64,000 bases of DNA from Gamsiella multidivaricata (taxonomy: Eukaryota > Mortierellomycota > Mortierellomycetes > Mortierellales > Mortierellaceae): contig NW_026251799.1 of the NCBI RefSeq assembly GCF_025024155.1, positions 1 to 64,000 on the forward strand. The letters run 5' to 3'. Positions 1 to 10,956 of the stretch are shown piece by piece (the first letter of the stretch is position 1; each line of letters opens with the position of its first letter). Below the pieces are notes generated by a model, which worked only from the letters and a program-made list of their open reading frames with translations, did not search any database and had not been told where the DNA came from. Both the position numbers and the translations under genes were made by a program.

Positions 1-1872
1 GAGCGAGTTCGAGGCTTCCTGTTTGACGCTGAGGTTCAGGGCGTTCAGGGTTTCGCCCTCAAAGTTCTCGACAAGAGCCGCAAGCAGATCTTCGGCTGCG
101 ATACGGACGTTGAACGAATAGCTGTCGTCCTCCTCGTCCGCGATAAACTGGTTGGGATCAGAGACCCAGGTCTCCGCCTGCTCATCCGTCATCTGCATGT
201 AGCTCAGCGTGTTCCAGACCAACTCAGGCAGGATACCGGACTTGCCATCCTCGCCAATAAATGCACTCTGCGTCAACTTGCGACGTCTAGCAGCCATCTG
301 GATAAAGTCGAACTGAACAAATAAAAGAGACTCGAATCCGATAATCTCGCCATCCGAATCCTGGAACGACTCTCCAACACTGTCGCTTGTGTTGACGTGC
401 TCGGAGAGATACCTTGGTCTCAAGAGTTGGATGTCCTGCCAGACAGCCGACAGGATCTGGAGGAGATATGGTGCCATCAGTTTGGGGAAGCCCTGAATTG
501 AGAGGTTGATGCACTACATTGCAGTAAGAGGAAATGGTATGAGTTGCTTGCTTTTCGAAAATACCGTGCTCCATACAGATGAGCAAAAAAAAATACAGAC
601 ACGATGACCCTACCTTCAGGATCTCAGTCTTTAGTCCCCACTCGCCCACCTCGACCTCTGGGTTATCAGCGGTTCGCTTGTTAAGGATGGGGATGAACGC
701 CTCATTCCACTGTCCGATAATGGGCGTAAGATAGGTCTTGACTGCTTCGGGGTGCTCCTCCTTGATGGTATACAGCATTTCGACCGCGTTGCGGAAAATC
801 GAAGCACAGCGCGATCTCGTTGCGTGGGAGTAGAGCTGTTCCGACACTAAGATACGCAAGAGTTCAGGGAAAAGCACTGGCGCGACCAGCGGTAGCTGGA
901 CGTGGGTAATATCCTTGTTTACAAACTCTGTTAATTACAACAGAGGCATAGGCATTGGTCAGATACTGGTGACATTCACCTTGTGAATAAAATAATCCGT
1001 ATCCTGTCCTGCGATAATTGCCTACCAGCCAAGACTCTCATCGATCCATGAACTTCGTCTGCTGATCCATTCTTGAGATGGTGCACGAGAACATCCAGAA
1101 GGTTGGTCCACTGCTCTGGCCAGTCGTGATGTGCAATCTTCGAGATGACATAGGCCTATAAAAGTAAAAGTGACAGTAAGCACCATGCGGCAGAGCACTA
1201 TGATAATTGCAGTCATCGCTCGACAATTCGACACTTACACACGCAGCGCGGATACGGTTAGTAGGATCCGAAAGACCTGCGAGAACCATCTCACGAACAG
1301 CAGCCTTTGTCTAATGTCATTTGCAACCACCCCGAAAAAAAAAAAAAAAAAAAAAAAAATGCAGGTGAGTACTAATTCAAATCCAAGGCTCCCCTATTTG
1401 CCACCAAAAATCAAGGTCCAGAACATGTTGAAGAGAAAAATAAAAATGCGGACAGATACCTCTGCTGGAGGCTCAGGTCCATGGAACTTGGCACTCTTCT
1501 CGGACCATTGCGTGTCGACATAGCTCTTGAGATGAACTGCGGCCGAGTGACGCTGCGAAACGTTGCAATCCCTAGCCAGGGCGAGGCGGACAAGACTGAT
1601 GGGGAACTCTATTTCGCAGAGGATGGCGAGATCGGTCAGGTAAAAGCAATGCAGTTATTGGATTCCGTCCAATTTGCCTGTGTCGAGTCGACACTGAATA
1701 CTCCAGTTGTCGAGCGTTCGGCCGAGGCGGGGACTGTGTGGGATGTTGAGCCAGGGTGTGATGGCGTACCTGGATTGACCTGCAGTTCCTGGAGTCGCTG
1801 TTCGGCGGCCGTGCGGGTGTTGGAGTCTGCAGACAAGGTGTCTGTCAGTGTCTGGAAGACTGCCTGGTCCAT
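1..1872 (-). CDS. Importin-9 / Kap114-like karyopherin beta, 3' part cut by the window edge
   Basis: Nuclear import receptor of the importin-beta superfamily; in yeast and animals this subfamily carries histones, TBP and ribosomal proteins into the nucleus. The start at 1872 gives MDQAVFQTLTDTLSADSNTR, a first HEAT helix with the usual importin N-terminal form. Exon 1 (1872-1770) joins exon 2 (1608-1460) in frame, giving LKSYVDTQWSEKS, which matches the LKQYVETHW segment of importin-9. Later exons carry AAVREMVLAGLSDPTNRIRA, AYVISKIAHHDWPEQW and, near the left edge, ELVWNTLSYMQMTDEQAE followed by the acidic DEEDDSYSFNVR stretch typical of IPO9. At least six introns; the one near 1336-1360 holds a long A run. 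Truncated by the window, so the RanGTP-binding core is seen but the C-terminus is not. Family assignment is firm; exon ends left of 1460 are approximate. Confidence 0.88.
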
Positions 1873-2116
1873 CTTTAACGTAGCTCGTGGTCGAAAAGAG
1901 AGTAAAGCGTGGAAGAGTGGAGAAAAGAAGGATGGAGAGTGGCGATTTATTGACACGGACAATCAACAACTGGGCGGCAAACGAACGAACAGAGCCTCAA
2001 AACAAAAAGGCGCGCGTTTCTTTGCAGGGCCGCACTATGCCGTTCCAGGTGACCGCATTCAAAAAGTCATGTTTTTATTTTTTTTAATAAATATAATACA
2101 CTTATCCAAGTTTAAA

Positions 2117-2986
2117 TCAAGGTGCATAGGACGGAAGCCTGGCCACCAATGCAGGAACTGTTGGTGCCGTAGTCTCCGGTGCCGCTGCGGCCGTCGAGGG
2201 CCCTGCAGGAGAAGGTGGTGACGATCCCGATCCTGATCCTGAATCACGGGTATGGTCCGCGGGAGGTTCGCTTGCTGGTGACTGATAATACGCTGGTACC
2301 TGCTGTCCCTCAGACAAATTGGTCAAATCAACAATTCGGAGCTGGTCCTTGTCAGGTCTGGGCATATACGCCGGCAATGGCTCCATCTCCACTGCGCTGG
2401 GTCCAACATGAGCAATGCTGTCGTTGACGTTGTCATTCCCACTGCCGCTATTACTTCCGTATAACGACAAATCTGGTTGATAGCGAATTGCGGCTGCTTG
2501 GGCTCGTTCCTCTTCCTGAGCCCTCATTCTGTTCTGCCAGTCGAGGTCCCTGTACTGGTGGTATGAGACGAAGCCGTCTATGAACAAAAATAGGGTCCAA
2601 GACAACTCAATTCCCGAGATGGCGTATTGCATGATGCAGCGAGTTGACACCTCCATGAAATATCCTGATGAACATCCTCCATGGGTCCGGATCTTGATAA
2701 GCAGAGTTACGCCGTAGATGATGGCCAAGACGCAGAGGATACCGACCAAGACGGCCCTGTAGGATGACGTCCAAGACGATCGTCCAAAGGATGCATAGAG
2801 ACAGGCCATGAAGAGGCAACCGTTAATGATAATCTGCTGGGAGTCCATGAGAGATTTAGAGCTTTCATCGGAGGTCGTATCGAAGCGCATGGCCCCGGCT
2901 ATGATCATGAAGTTGGCGAACGCTAGCAGGCTTATTAGGATCCGTAGCGGACGAAGCAGGCCATATAGCCTAGCCCAGAAAGCCAT
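2117..2986 (-). CDS. Four-span membrane protein with LPxY tail motifs (289 aa)
   Basis: Single-exon ORF with an ATG start. Four hydrophobic spans lie at about residues 13-33, 50-70, 78-97 and 118-140, followed by a cytosolic-looking tail of about 140 residues rich in Ser, Pro and Gly. The layout (short N-terminus, four spans, long tail) resembles MARVEL/tetraspan fungal proteins, but I recognise no named family. The tail holds two LPxY motifs, PLPAYMP and a near C-terminal RLPSYAP, the variant of the PPxY ligand of WW-domain (Rsp5/Nedd4) ubiquitin ligases. The next gene on the same strand has the same architecture, suggesting an old tandem duplication. Function unknown; a plasma- or endomembrane protein under ubiquitin control is inference. 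Confidence 0.72.
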   Translation of the reverse strand: MAFWARLYGLLRPLRILISLLAFANFMIIAGAMRFDTTSDESSKSLMDSQQIIINGCLFMACLYASFGRSSWTSSYRAVLVGILCVLAIIYGVTLLIKIRTHGGCSSGYFMEVSTRCIMQYAISGIELSWTLFLFIDGFVSYHQYRDLDWQNRMRAQEEERAQAAAIRYQPDLSLYGSNSGSGNDNVNDSIAHVGPSAVEMEPLPAYMPRPDKDQLRIVDLTNLSEGQQVPAYYQSPASEPPADHTRDSGSGSGSSPPSPAGPSTAAAAPETTAPTVPALVARLPSYAP

Positions 2987-3348
2987 TGCGGAGTGAGCAC
3001 GAACGAAGGGGGAGACGATAGAGTAAACGGTTGTTCAGAACGTTCTGTCGTGGGAAGAAGAAAAACGAAGGCGGGGATAAGAGGGTGAATGCGAGCGAGG
3101 GAGAGGCGAAAGAAGTGAAGCGAAAAAATACATACAGGGGTGAGGCTGTTATAGATAATCGCCACGGGAGCACAGAGCGTTGTACCGTTTCGGGAAATAC
3201 ACCCCAAACAAATGAATCGCACTGACGCCAACGCTTCGCCATTACAATGGGAGGAAAATGGCAAGGCAGCGCCTGAAAGAGAAAACTTTTGCCCGAAGAA
3301 CACACACAACTATCGTATACATCCAATGCTTTTTGCACCATCGTTCCT

Positions 3349-4287
3349 TTATGACGAACAAAGTGGTGATTCAGAAAGTGGGGTGCTCAGAGAAGGGTAG
3401 GGACCCTGTTCAGAACCATGCTCTCCGCCAGGCTGCACTATCGATTCTGCTCTCCTGCCTTGTTCATCTGACTCTGGTGTCTCTGCCGGTATTGACATCG
3501 AGACTGCAGCCTGCGGTGCGTACACTGGTGCATCTGCTCCAATTGATCGACCCTCGTGGACATAACTCGTCTCATATCTCGGCAAGGTATCCTGCCCTAT
3601 CTCTGTCCACGTTGTACTGCCAGTCATCCGCATCTCTGCGAGAGCGCGCTGCTGCTGATAGTCTTGAATTGGATCCATCTGCAATGGAGCCTGCTTGCGA
3701 TCCACTCTATTCCGCCATTGAATCCGGCAGTCAATCGCAAGTAGCAGGACCATGGATATATTCAGCACAACAATCACCCATCCCATGAAACCGCGCTGGC
3801 TGTGGTGTACATTATTGTAAATGCCCTGGGCGGCAAAGTAAACGTATGCTGTAGCCAGTATGGCAACGACCCCCATCCGTGCGTTATCTACTGTTGATCT
3901 CCTTGTCTTGGTAGTGCTTGGTCGCCTGTGGTGGGTCATAGTGGAGTAGATGTGGGTAAGTGTATTGGGATAGATGAATGTACAGTAGAGTCCTCCTGTC
4001 AGAATGTCGACAGCAATCTGTGCTATTGGGAGAAACTGTTCGGTGTTGTGGACTGTCCTGTCCGGTGGAGTGCCGTCCTGAAGGTCATCTGAAGAGCTCA
4101 GTGTTGTTGCTGCGATTTGGAGGAGAAAGTCGATGCAGAGGACCGAAACCATAGGTATGAAAAGAGTCCAGACAGGCATAGGTCTCGGTGCCGATAGTAC
4201 AGAGGAGCTCCATTCGAGTAAAGATGGTGATAGCTGCAGCGGAGGAGTGGAGGGCACACTCTGCGCCGCTGTCTGGGATGGTGGCAT
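3349..4287 (-). CDS. Four-span membrane protein, tandem relative of the 2117-2986 gene (312 aa)
   Basis: The first ATG of the reading frame is at 4287; the frame is open upstream, but only with non-ATG codons. The protein has a Pro/Ser-rich start and hydrophobic spans near residues 40-60, 85-105, 135-155 and 165-185. A tail of about 120 residues contains DTLPRYETSY, an LPxY motif at a place comparable to the neighbour. The shared plan (spans, then a tail with tyrosine motifs) and head-to-tail position 360 bp upstream of the other gene argue for paralogy, although residue identity is low by eye. No named domain recognised. Confidence 0.65.
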   Translation of the reverse strand: MPPSQTAAQSVPSTPPLQLSPSLLEWSSSVLSAPRPMPVWTLFIPMVSVLCIDFLLQIAATTLSSSDDLQDGTPPDRTVHNTEQFLPIAQIAVDILTGGLYCTFIYPNTLTHIYSTMTHHRRPSTTKTRRSTVDNARMGVVAILATAYVYFAAQGIYNNVHHSQRGFMGWVIVVLNISMVLLLAIDCRIQWRNRVDRKQAPLQMDPIQDYQQQRALAEMRMTGSTTWTEIGQDTLPRYETSYVHEGRSIGADAPVYAPQAAVSMSIPAETPESDEQGRRAESIVQPGGEHGSEQGPYPSLSTPLSESPLCSS

Positions 4288-4439
4288 TAGAATGGGGTAG
4301 GGGCACGTTGGGCAAGGGTATAGTAAAGTAAGGGTAGGGGGAGGAGCAGGACAGAGAGAAAGAAGGAAAGGAACGGCTTGGATTGAGTACAGACGAGAGA
4401 ACAAAGGAGGGTGCTGTGCTAGACTAGCAGTGCCGATTG

Positions 4440-5275
4440 TTTTCCTTGCTTATGCATCGGCAGAGAAGGGAGAAAAAAGGGCTCACACTCTCTTTGGAAA
4501 TGAGAAGCTGTTTACAAACAAATGTGCTGTTGTTGACTGCAGATAATAAGGGGTTGCTAATCATTATGGCGGGGTGAATACGGCACCATGGATGTGCTTG
4601 CCTACATGGACATCAAGTGTATATTGACAGCACAGCGACAATTAAGAACAACGCTCCGAACTCTTTTTTTTTTTTTCTTTTTTTTTTTTTAGGTATATAT
4701 ACCCCACCACAGGGCGCAGGTTTAGTTTTGCAAATCGACGGACGAGACGCGCATAGATTCGTAAACACAGCGGCGTCCTCGGCTCACAACACAAACCCAT
4801 TTTTCCGCGGAGGAGAGGGCTCCAGAAGGGAAGTGAGCTGAATCCTCAGCTGGCGGAGAAACACGGGCCGCGATCAGGGATCTACAATTTACAATGACGC
4901 CCAATGCCTATGGAGGAACACTGTTTGAAGCTCGCAGACGCTTGCAAATGTTGGCGCCACACTTTGCCTGCGTGTCATGGTCCTAGGTGCTGTTTCTCTT
5001 TCTTCTCGCTTCCTCACGATGCCATTCAGTCGTTGCCCCTCTCTCTCGTTTATCAATTATGCTCATATCTGAGATCGCATCTGAGAAATGGAGTAGCACA
5101 GATCTCACCAAATAAGCTTAATTAACAGGCGGTGGCCCAAGAATTGTAGCCCTTGAGCAAACAACAACGACGCTCTTTGATCCCCTTGAACCATCGTCAC
5201 CTTCTCTCTCCCTCGTCCCCCTCCCCCTCTCAAGCTTGCTCAAGAACACTCGACGCCAAGGCCTCACACCTTCTC
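4440..5275. other. Intergenic stretch without a supported gene
   Basis: Upstream side of the 3349-4287 gene. It carries a split T tract at about 4664-4690 and CT-rich segments. Short ORFs here are not protein-like. It ends at the decayed F-box copy. Confidence 0.5.
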
Positions 5276-6035
5276 CACAACACATCCATGGAGTGTAACG
5301 ACTCCCTCATACACCAGAGACACAGCTGCCCATTGATAGGTACCTTAAACCAGAACACCTGCCTCGCCATTTGCAAGCCATGGCATTAAATGTCTCTGTT
5401 TTTTCTTGTCTGGAAGCCAATGTTAATTGGATACAGCACTGCTGACGAGCGAGTCGATCCCTTCTCCAGAAGCCATGGATTGTCATCGTTGATTGGTACA
5501 GGTAGAACTCGCCAGGCCCTCTCAAAATTATTTCGCGACCGGCTTTCAGGGGTGTGTTGGCTGACGGAAGAGAATTCTCAGGCCCGACAAAAACAGAGAT
5601 CAATCACTGGCACTTTTTGGTCCCACTTGGATACGCAGACTTCGCTTGCAGAAAGTCAAGGGCGTCATGGATAGCCCTAGGCTGGAGAACTCGGAGTGAT
5701 TTCTTCAATTCCAAGGGTATCCTCTGCCAAGGACGTTTTTATTGACCTCGCTCTCGTGGGATCATGTTGAGGACTCATACGGTTTTTACACAATGGGTAT
5801 TTTTTGAGAGACGAAGACCTGACAAGGACCTTCAATGCTCAGGACCAAATGACAAGTCTTTAGGCGTCGTGGGTCAAGGATTGACCAACCCTGCGATCCC
5901 AGGCCTTATGAAGCCATTTAGATGCAAACGAACCCTAGGTCTACCCAGGGGTGCGCTACCGTAACGAGTAGCATGGGTCCAGGAGATCCTTTGTTCATGT
6001 CCATGGATGATATCTTGGGGGGGGGGGTGAACCTC
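5276..6035 (+). pseudogene. Decayed F-box/LRR gene copy just upstream of the intact one
   Basis: Sequence resembles the intact F-box gene downstream, in the same order. The stretch around 5365-5420 (atttgcaagccatggcat, then cttgtctggaagc) matches 6363-6410 (gtttgcaaaacctggcat, then tttgtctggaagc). The stretch 5845-6020 follows 7100-7265: caaatgaca, then taacgagtagcatg, then ttgttcatgtcc. The equivalents of roughly 6520-7080 and of the 3' end are missing or unrecognisable, and several stops and frame changes break any reading frame. This is a relic of a tandem duplication, not a gene. Boundaries are approximate. Confidence 0.72.
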
Positions 6036-6271
6036 AGGACTTATCCGGATATGGCATTTTAACGGCTATTTGACGTATTTCATTAAAGTTTTCGCGGCGT
6101 GTCGAAAATGAATTCAACGTGCGTGTGATACGAACAGACTCCCGCTAACTGGACTCCCTCATCACTCCCATCGCTCGCACCCTCTTTGTCCTCATCTCGA
6201 TCAGCCGGCCTTCATTCATCAACTGCACTTTGCTCCCACGGTCACCCTCGCCTTCTCGCTCCTGCACCAAA

Positions 6272-7741
6272 ATGGCGACTGTCGATGCGCTCAAGATCCC
6301 CGAGATAAACCTGCTCATTGCCAGATATCTAGAGAGGCCGCACTTGGTCGCTTGCCTTTCCGTTTGCAAAACCTGGCATCAAACATTCCTGCCCTTTGTC
6401 TGGAAGCGAATCATCATCGGAACAAGCCGCTTCGTAGAAGGGTTCAGTCCCTCGCCCGAGGCCATGAAGCAGCACCGCGGATTGGTACAGGAACTTCAGA
6501 CGGACGACTTGCAATTAGCGCTGTATGCCATACATTACCCCAACCTCCGCACCTTACAGCTCACCCGACCATTTGAGCTGGATGCCGAAAGTGGCTCCCA
6601 AGTGTATCGTCAGACCGACAAGCTCGTTGAAGCCTTCCTCTCCCGGAACCCCTCGGTCACCAAGCTGACGCTCAGGTGCAAATCCTCTCCAAGGACCATC
6701 TGGGGAACGATCTCACACCTCGCTGGCCTACGGGAGCTGATCCTTCATGAATCGTTCATCAAACGTGAGGACTCGGATGATTTCTGGAGCGTCTGCATGC
6801 AGCTCGAATGCCTCGAATTGCATGACACGACGGTGGAGAGCAGGCGTCCACTGAGCGCCGGCAACTTTCCGCGGATGCGTAAGCTCATGCTGTCCAGCGT
6901 GGGGGGCCTCAGTACGCCCGATCAGCTCGAGGTCATAAAGGACTGCCCGCTTTTAAAGGATCTGCAGTGGTATTCGAAAACAATGACCGCTGTCAGCAAG
7001 AACATGTTTGTCCTCCATGTCGCCGCAGGACTATGGCCGTATCTCGAGCGATTACATATGATGAACATCCTCGGGGACAGCGATCTGGCAACAATTCTCG
7101 ATGCACAGCAGCAAATGACATTTCTCTGGTTATCTGGATCTGGGTTTGGACCGCTTGCGTTCCAGGCATTGCGGCGTCACTTTGGCGTGATTTCAGAGCT
7201 GGGTTTAGCGGATTGTGTCAATGTTACGAGCGTCATGTTTCGGGACATCCTATGTTCATGTCCGCGGATGGAATTCCTTGTGGGCCAAGGCGTTTTGGCC
7301 AAGGATATTGTCGAGGGTGGACCGTGGGTATGTCGTTCAATGAGAGATTTAGGCCTCCCCATTTGGTTCGGTGCAGGCGAAGAGAGTCTCCAGCCAAAAA
7401 TCTTCCAGCGGCTTTCGGAGCTGGTGCTGTTGGAGCAATTCGATATGAGTGTCTTTCAGGAGGATGATCCGATGCCTGGTCTGGATCCCATGCCAGATCT
7501 GGATCCGTTGGATTTCCGACTGCAGAGTGGGCTGGGGGCCCTGTCGGGCTTAAAAAGGCTTCGTGTTCTTACGGTGTCCGGTACGAGACAGTCTGCGGAC
7601 ATAAAAGAGGCCGCATGGATGGTGTCCAACTGGAGGGACCTCGAAGTGATTCATGGGAGGTTGAACGAGATTGATGATTACAATGACAAACTCGAGGGCC
7701 TCCTTCTATACCACAATGTGTTCTACGACTGGTCCATCTGA
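6272..7741 (+). CDS. F-box/LRR protein (489 aa)
   Basis: Likely substrate-recognition subunit of an SCF ubiquitin ligase. The ATG at 6272 was chosen because the F-box begins a few residues later; an open upstream extension has no ATG and is Ser/Arg-rich. The F-box-like segment (LLIARYLERPHLVACLSV, then CKTWHQTFLPFVWKRI) lies near residues 12-45, with the usual Trp-Lys end. The rest is a series of irregular leucine-rich repeats (LRTLQLTRPFEL, LRELILHESF, LECLELHDTT, LERLHMMNIL, LKRLRVLTVSG). No intron is needed. A degenerate copy lies immediately upstream. F-box/LRR families are strongly expanded in Mortierella-type genomes. Substrate unknown. An aataaa-like signal at about 7750 may serve polyadenylation. 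Confidence 0.85.
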   Translation: MATVDALKIPEINLLIARYLERPHLVACLSVCKTWHQTFLPFVWKRIIIGTSRFVEGFSPSPEAMKQHRGLVQELQTDDLQLALYAIHYPNLRTLQLTRPFELDAESGSQVYRQTDKLVEAFLSRNPSVTKLTLRCKSSPRTIWGTISHLAGLRELILHESFIKREDSDDFWSVCMQLECLELHDTTVESRRPLSAGNFPRMRKLMLSSVGGLSTPDQLEVIKDCPLLKDLQWYSKTMTAVSKNMFVLHVAAGLWPYLERLHMMNILGDSDLATILDAQQQMTFLWLSGSGFGPLAFQALRRHFGVISELGLADCVNVTSVMFRDILCSCPRMEFLVGQGVLAKDIVEGGPWVCRSMRDLGLPIWFGAGEESLQPKIFQRLSELVLLEQFDMSVFQEDDPMPGLDPMPDLDPLDFRLQSGLGALSGLKRLRVLTVSGTRQSADIKEAAWMVSNWRDLEVIHGRLNEIDDYNDKLEGLLLYHNVFYDWSI

Positions 7742-8149
7742 ACCCTTGACAATAAAATCGTCGACTATGTAAAGAGACTTGCTGTCGTAATGAATGGAGC
7801 CACACACAGAGTGGAGGTCGTTTGAAAAACTGCGAAGAGCTAAAACATTTGGATACATGTCAATGGCTCCATTCGCTGGGCTCAAAGGTCTACAAGCAAC
7901 TTCTTATCAAAGGCAAGGCCTGAGAGAACAGCGAGATGGCGGATCAAACTGATTGCATTAAAAGGCTGGACAAGGCTTAGAAACGCGAATGACCGCGTCG
8001 CAGTTTTAAGTATTGTTCCTTGATGCGCACGTTTGTATCCTCTGGGTGCTGTAGCGCCAGAGTGGTCTTTCATCATACCGATATATCCGCCTCAGCAAAA
8101 GGCTGCACAGTAAAAGCGCGTTTTATTTCTCGTAGCCATCAATATCTCC
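7742..8149. other. Convergent intergenic region
   Basis: About 400 bp between the 3' ends of the F-box gene (+) and the Tdp1 gene (-). It contains presumptive polyadenylation signals such as caataaaatc near 7750. No gene is supported here. Confidence 0.5.
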
Positions 8150-10956
8150 TCAGCGGATCCATGGACGATCATTAGAAGTATATGGAGTCAAGGGTCGTCT
8201 GTACGGAACCGGCAATGGCCCAAAGAACGATTGCATATCGTCATCGTCCGTGTGACTTTCACCCCCCTGGGCTCGAGTGAGTGCCTCCAGGGACTCCATC
8301 TCCTCCTCGGTCTCGATCACATATACGACTCCCAGTTCCCAGTTTCGTATATTCACGCGCAAGCCTTGACCAGCGATTGGGCCAGATCTTCTTAGTGTGA
8401 CGGACCCCCAGGCAGACTCGGTGAAATTGGCGCTTCTAATTAGTCGCATGTCGTTAAATGTCAGTAACGATAGAAAGCAAATAATAAGGTGAGTTAACAG
8501 TGTACAAGGATAGCCATGCGACGTACCCGACATATAGCCATCCTGCGCACTTGGGGCCCTGCTTTTGACCAGTCGTTGTTGAAGTCGACGCGGAGGTAGA
8601 CTGGCCGGTCGTATTGGGTGCCTCAACTGCCTTGGCAAGAACCAGCTATACATTGTACGCACCATTCGTTTGAAAAGGTGTCCGATAACGGTCAACATCA
8701 AACAATTTTATAAAATCAAAGTCGCGAAAGACAAGGGCACATGTATCCGCACCTTGGTGTGCATCAGTGATCCACGAAGAGCTCCAACGCATTCGAAATC
8801 GTGCATGACTCGCTTGGGATAGGTGAGATCGTCCCAGTACTGGCTTTGAAAGCAGACCGTTCCCGCTCCCAACTCGCCCAATCGGCTATTCCTGACATGG
8901 TTCTCAGTTGGGAACACGACCTTGATGGGCGGTAGTGGCTCCTCCGTGTTAATTTTAGAACGCGCCCTCACCGGTTGGCCTCTCGCTGCCTTGTAGAACT
9001 CGAGTAGGAACTTGGCCGTCATTTTACCGAGGGAGCTTGTCTATGAATACAAAACATAAAGCAGGTCAAGGAAATGTCGCATATAACAGAAGAAAGCCTG
9101 ACATTTGAAAGCTAATAGGCGGTAATGCTGCGTACCTGGTACTCAATGTCCAATTCCTGGAACGGAGATATTCTTGGCTGCAGCACCTTGGAAAGTTGTG
9201 CGATCCCGTAGGTGTGTTCATCAGAAACAAGAAAAGACCCTTGAACGGAAGGCACTAAAAGGATCTACAGTCATACGACCACAAATTTGAGACGATTTCG
9301 AATTGATATTAAGTCCGGGCTCTGCCTAAGTTGTGGATAAACACATACTTGGGAGGTGAAAGTTATAAGACTAAAGAGGAGAACTCACTTTGGCCGCGGT
9401 GAAATCCACGCACCTCAGCACGGTAAGGACCTTGTTCGGCACTGTCATCATCTTGAGAAAGTTGTGCAAAGTATTTCCGAATTGACCAAGCTCCTCCGGC
9501 GTATCGAGTGGTGCGGGAAGCAAGGGGAAATCCTGAACATACACTATATTCACAAGTTGCAGCCAATCGTGCGGTACCTTGATGGAATATATAGGAGAAA
9601 GATTGTAGGGACATTAAGCACGGTGGATTATCGGGCGCAAGACAGCAGAAGAAGCCGAGTCGAGCAACAACTTACCAGGTTCGCGGACGTAATCACAACG
9701 CGGCAGAACATAGGATAGAACAGGAGCATCAGCTTGGAATGGAAGCTCCCGAATCCATTGAGAGGAGGGTGCAGGTACGTTTTTTTGCCCTCATTAAAGA
9801 AACCCGGCTAACAGCGACATGTTATTGCAGGGTGATGAGCGACTCTCCTCTTAGACGAAAAAAAAAAAAATAAGCTACAAAAAAAAAAAACGCGTCTTAC
9901 CTGCTCTCCTAGCTCTCTGGTCCAGTGCGTAATGATACATTGGGCGATATTCGGAGGAATGTGCTCTTCGAGCCACTCCTCGTCCAACTGGAATGAAGTC
10001 AAGACTGCCTTGATGAGGTATTTCTTTTTGACAAGGTCCTGAAATCTGATCTCCCATTTGCCGAGTTTTGTTCCTTGGATACCCGTGTTACGGAATGTAG
10101 CGGCAAGGAATTCAGGTTTATAAGCGGGTACTGAATGAGATGGTGTTCCTGATGACGACGCCATAGTAGCTGCTTGCTCATGCGCCGCAGGAGGTGATGT
10201 GGATACCACTCTCTCTTTCGTGGATGGTACTGGCTTGCTGGATGTTCTGGGTATTTTGGTTGTAGATGCCGGTGCTGATGCAGAAGATGATGCTGAGGAT
10301 GATGAAGATAATGATGGCAAAGATGATACTGAGGGTGATGACGCTTCCAATAAAAATGCCTGAGAATCCAATGGTGGTACTATCGTCGAAACCGATGGTG
10401 CATCCTGAACGCGCTTTCTCTTGGTACTACCCACGCTATCTCCTGCTTCCAATGTTGTTCCTCTAGACATGGTTTTTCTTTTAATGCGTTCTTGACGCTC
10501 TCTTTCCATGTCTGCTCGACTGAGCCCTCCAAAGGCGCTGGATACTGACGACGCTTCTGCGACGGGATCTGCATTCATAGCGTACTTTTCTCTGTTTAAT
10601 TCTACTCTGCCCGCTGACTTGACCTCAGCCAAAGAAAGCGCCAGTGCCCTCTCCAAATCTTCGTCTCCCTCCTCCTGGTTCTCGACGGTATCATGGCTGT
10701 TGCTACTGTGTGCGTTGGCGAGAGATGCTGGCATGGGTACTGGTATAAGTGGTGACATGGGTGCTGACATGGGCGCCAGCATGGGTGCCGGCGAGGATCG
10801 CTCCACCTTGACTGGCTCAAGGTCGTCAGTGAGGTCTATCACTTGTTGTTGTGGGTGCACTGCTGGTTCTGCGGCCAAACGAGATCTCGCCTCTGATTCT
10901 TCGAGGGACAGGCGAATCGCCTCTGCGATGGCAGCTTCCTCGTCGTCAAAGTCCAT
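8150..10956 (-). CDS. tdp1: Tyrosyl-DNA phosphodiesterase 1 with N-terminal UIM and SIM motifs
   Basis: Removes trapped topoisomerase I peptides from DNA 3' ends in the nucleus. Exon 1 (10956-9901, 352 codons) has an ATG start, two ubiquitin-interacting-like helices (EEAAIAEAIRLSLEES near residue 6 and EDLERALALSLAEVKS near 100), a SUMO-interacting core VIDLTDD near residue 39 followed by a sumoylation-type VKVE, and the start of the catalytic fold. Exon 2 (9807-9676) carries the first catalytic motif HSKLMLLFY plus SANL. A later exon (from about 9022) carries the second His/Lys pair in GSLMHTKV, and the last exons give GWLYVG and SANFTESAWGSV, then NWELGVVYV and a PVPYRRPLTPY...DRPWIR end typical of Tdp1. 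About six introns; joints between 9676 and 8709 are approximate. Both HKN half-sites are present, so activity is expected. Confidence 0.9.

Noticed and set aside
1334..1360. Long A run as a retrotransposon tail
   Set aside because: It lies in an intron of the importin gene with no target duplication; many introns in this window carry A or T runs.
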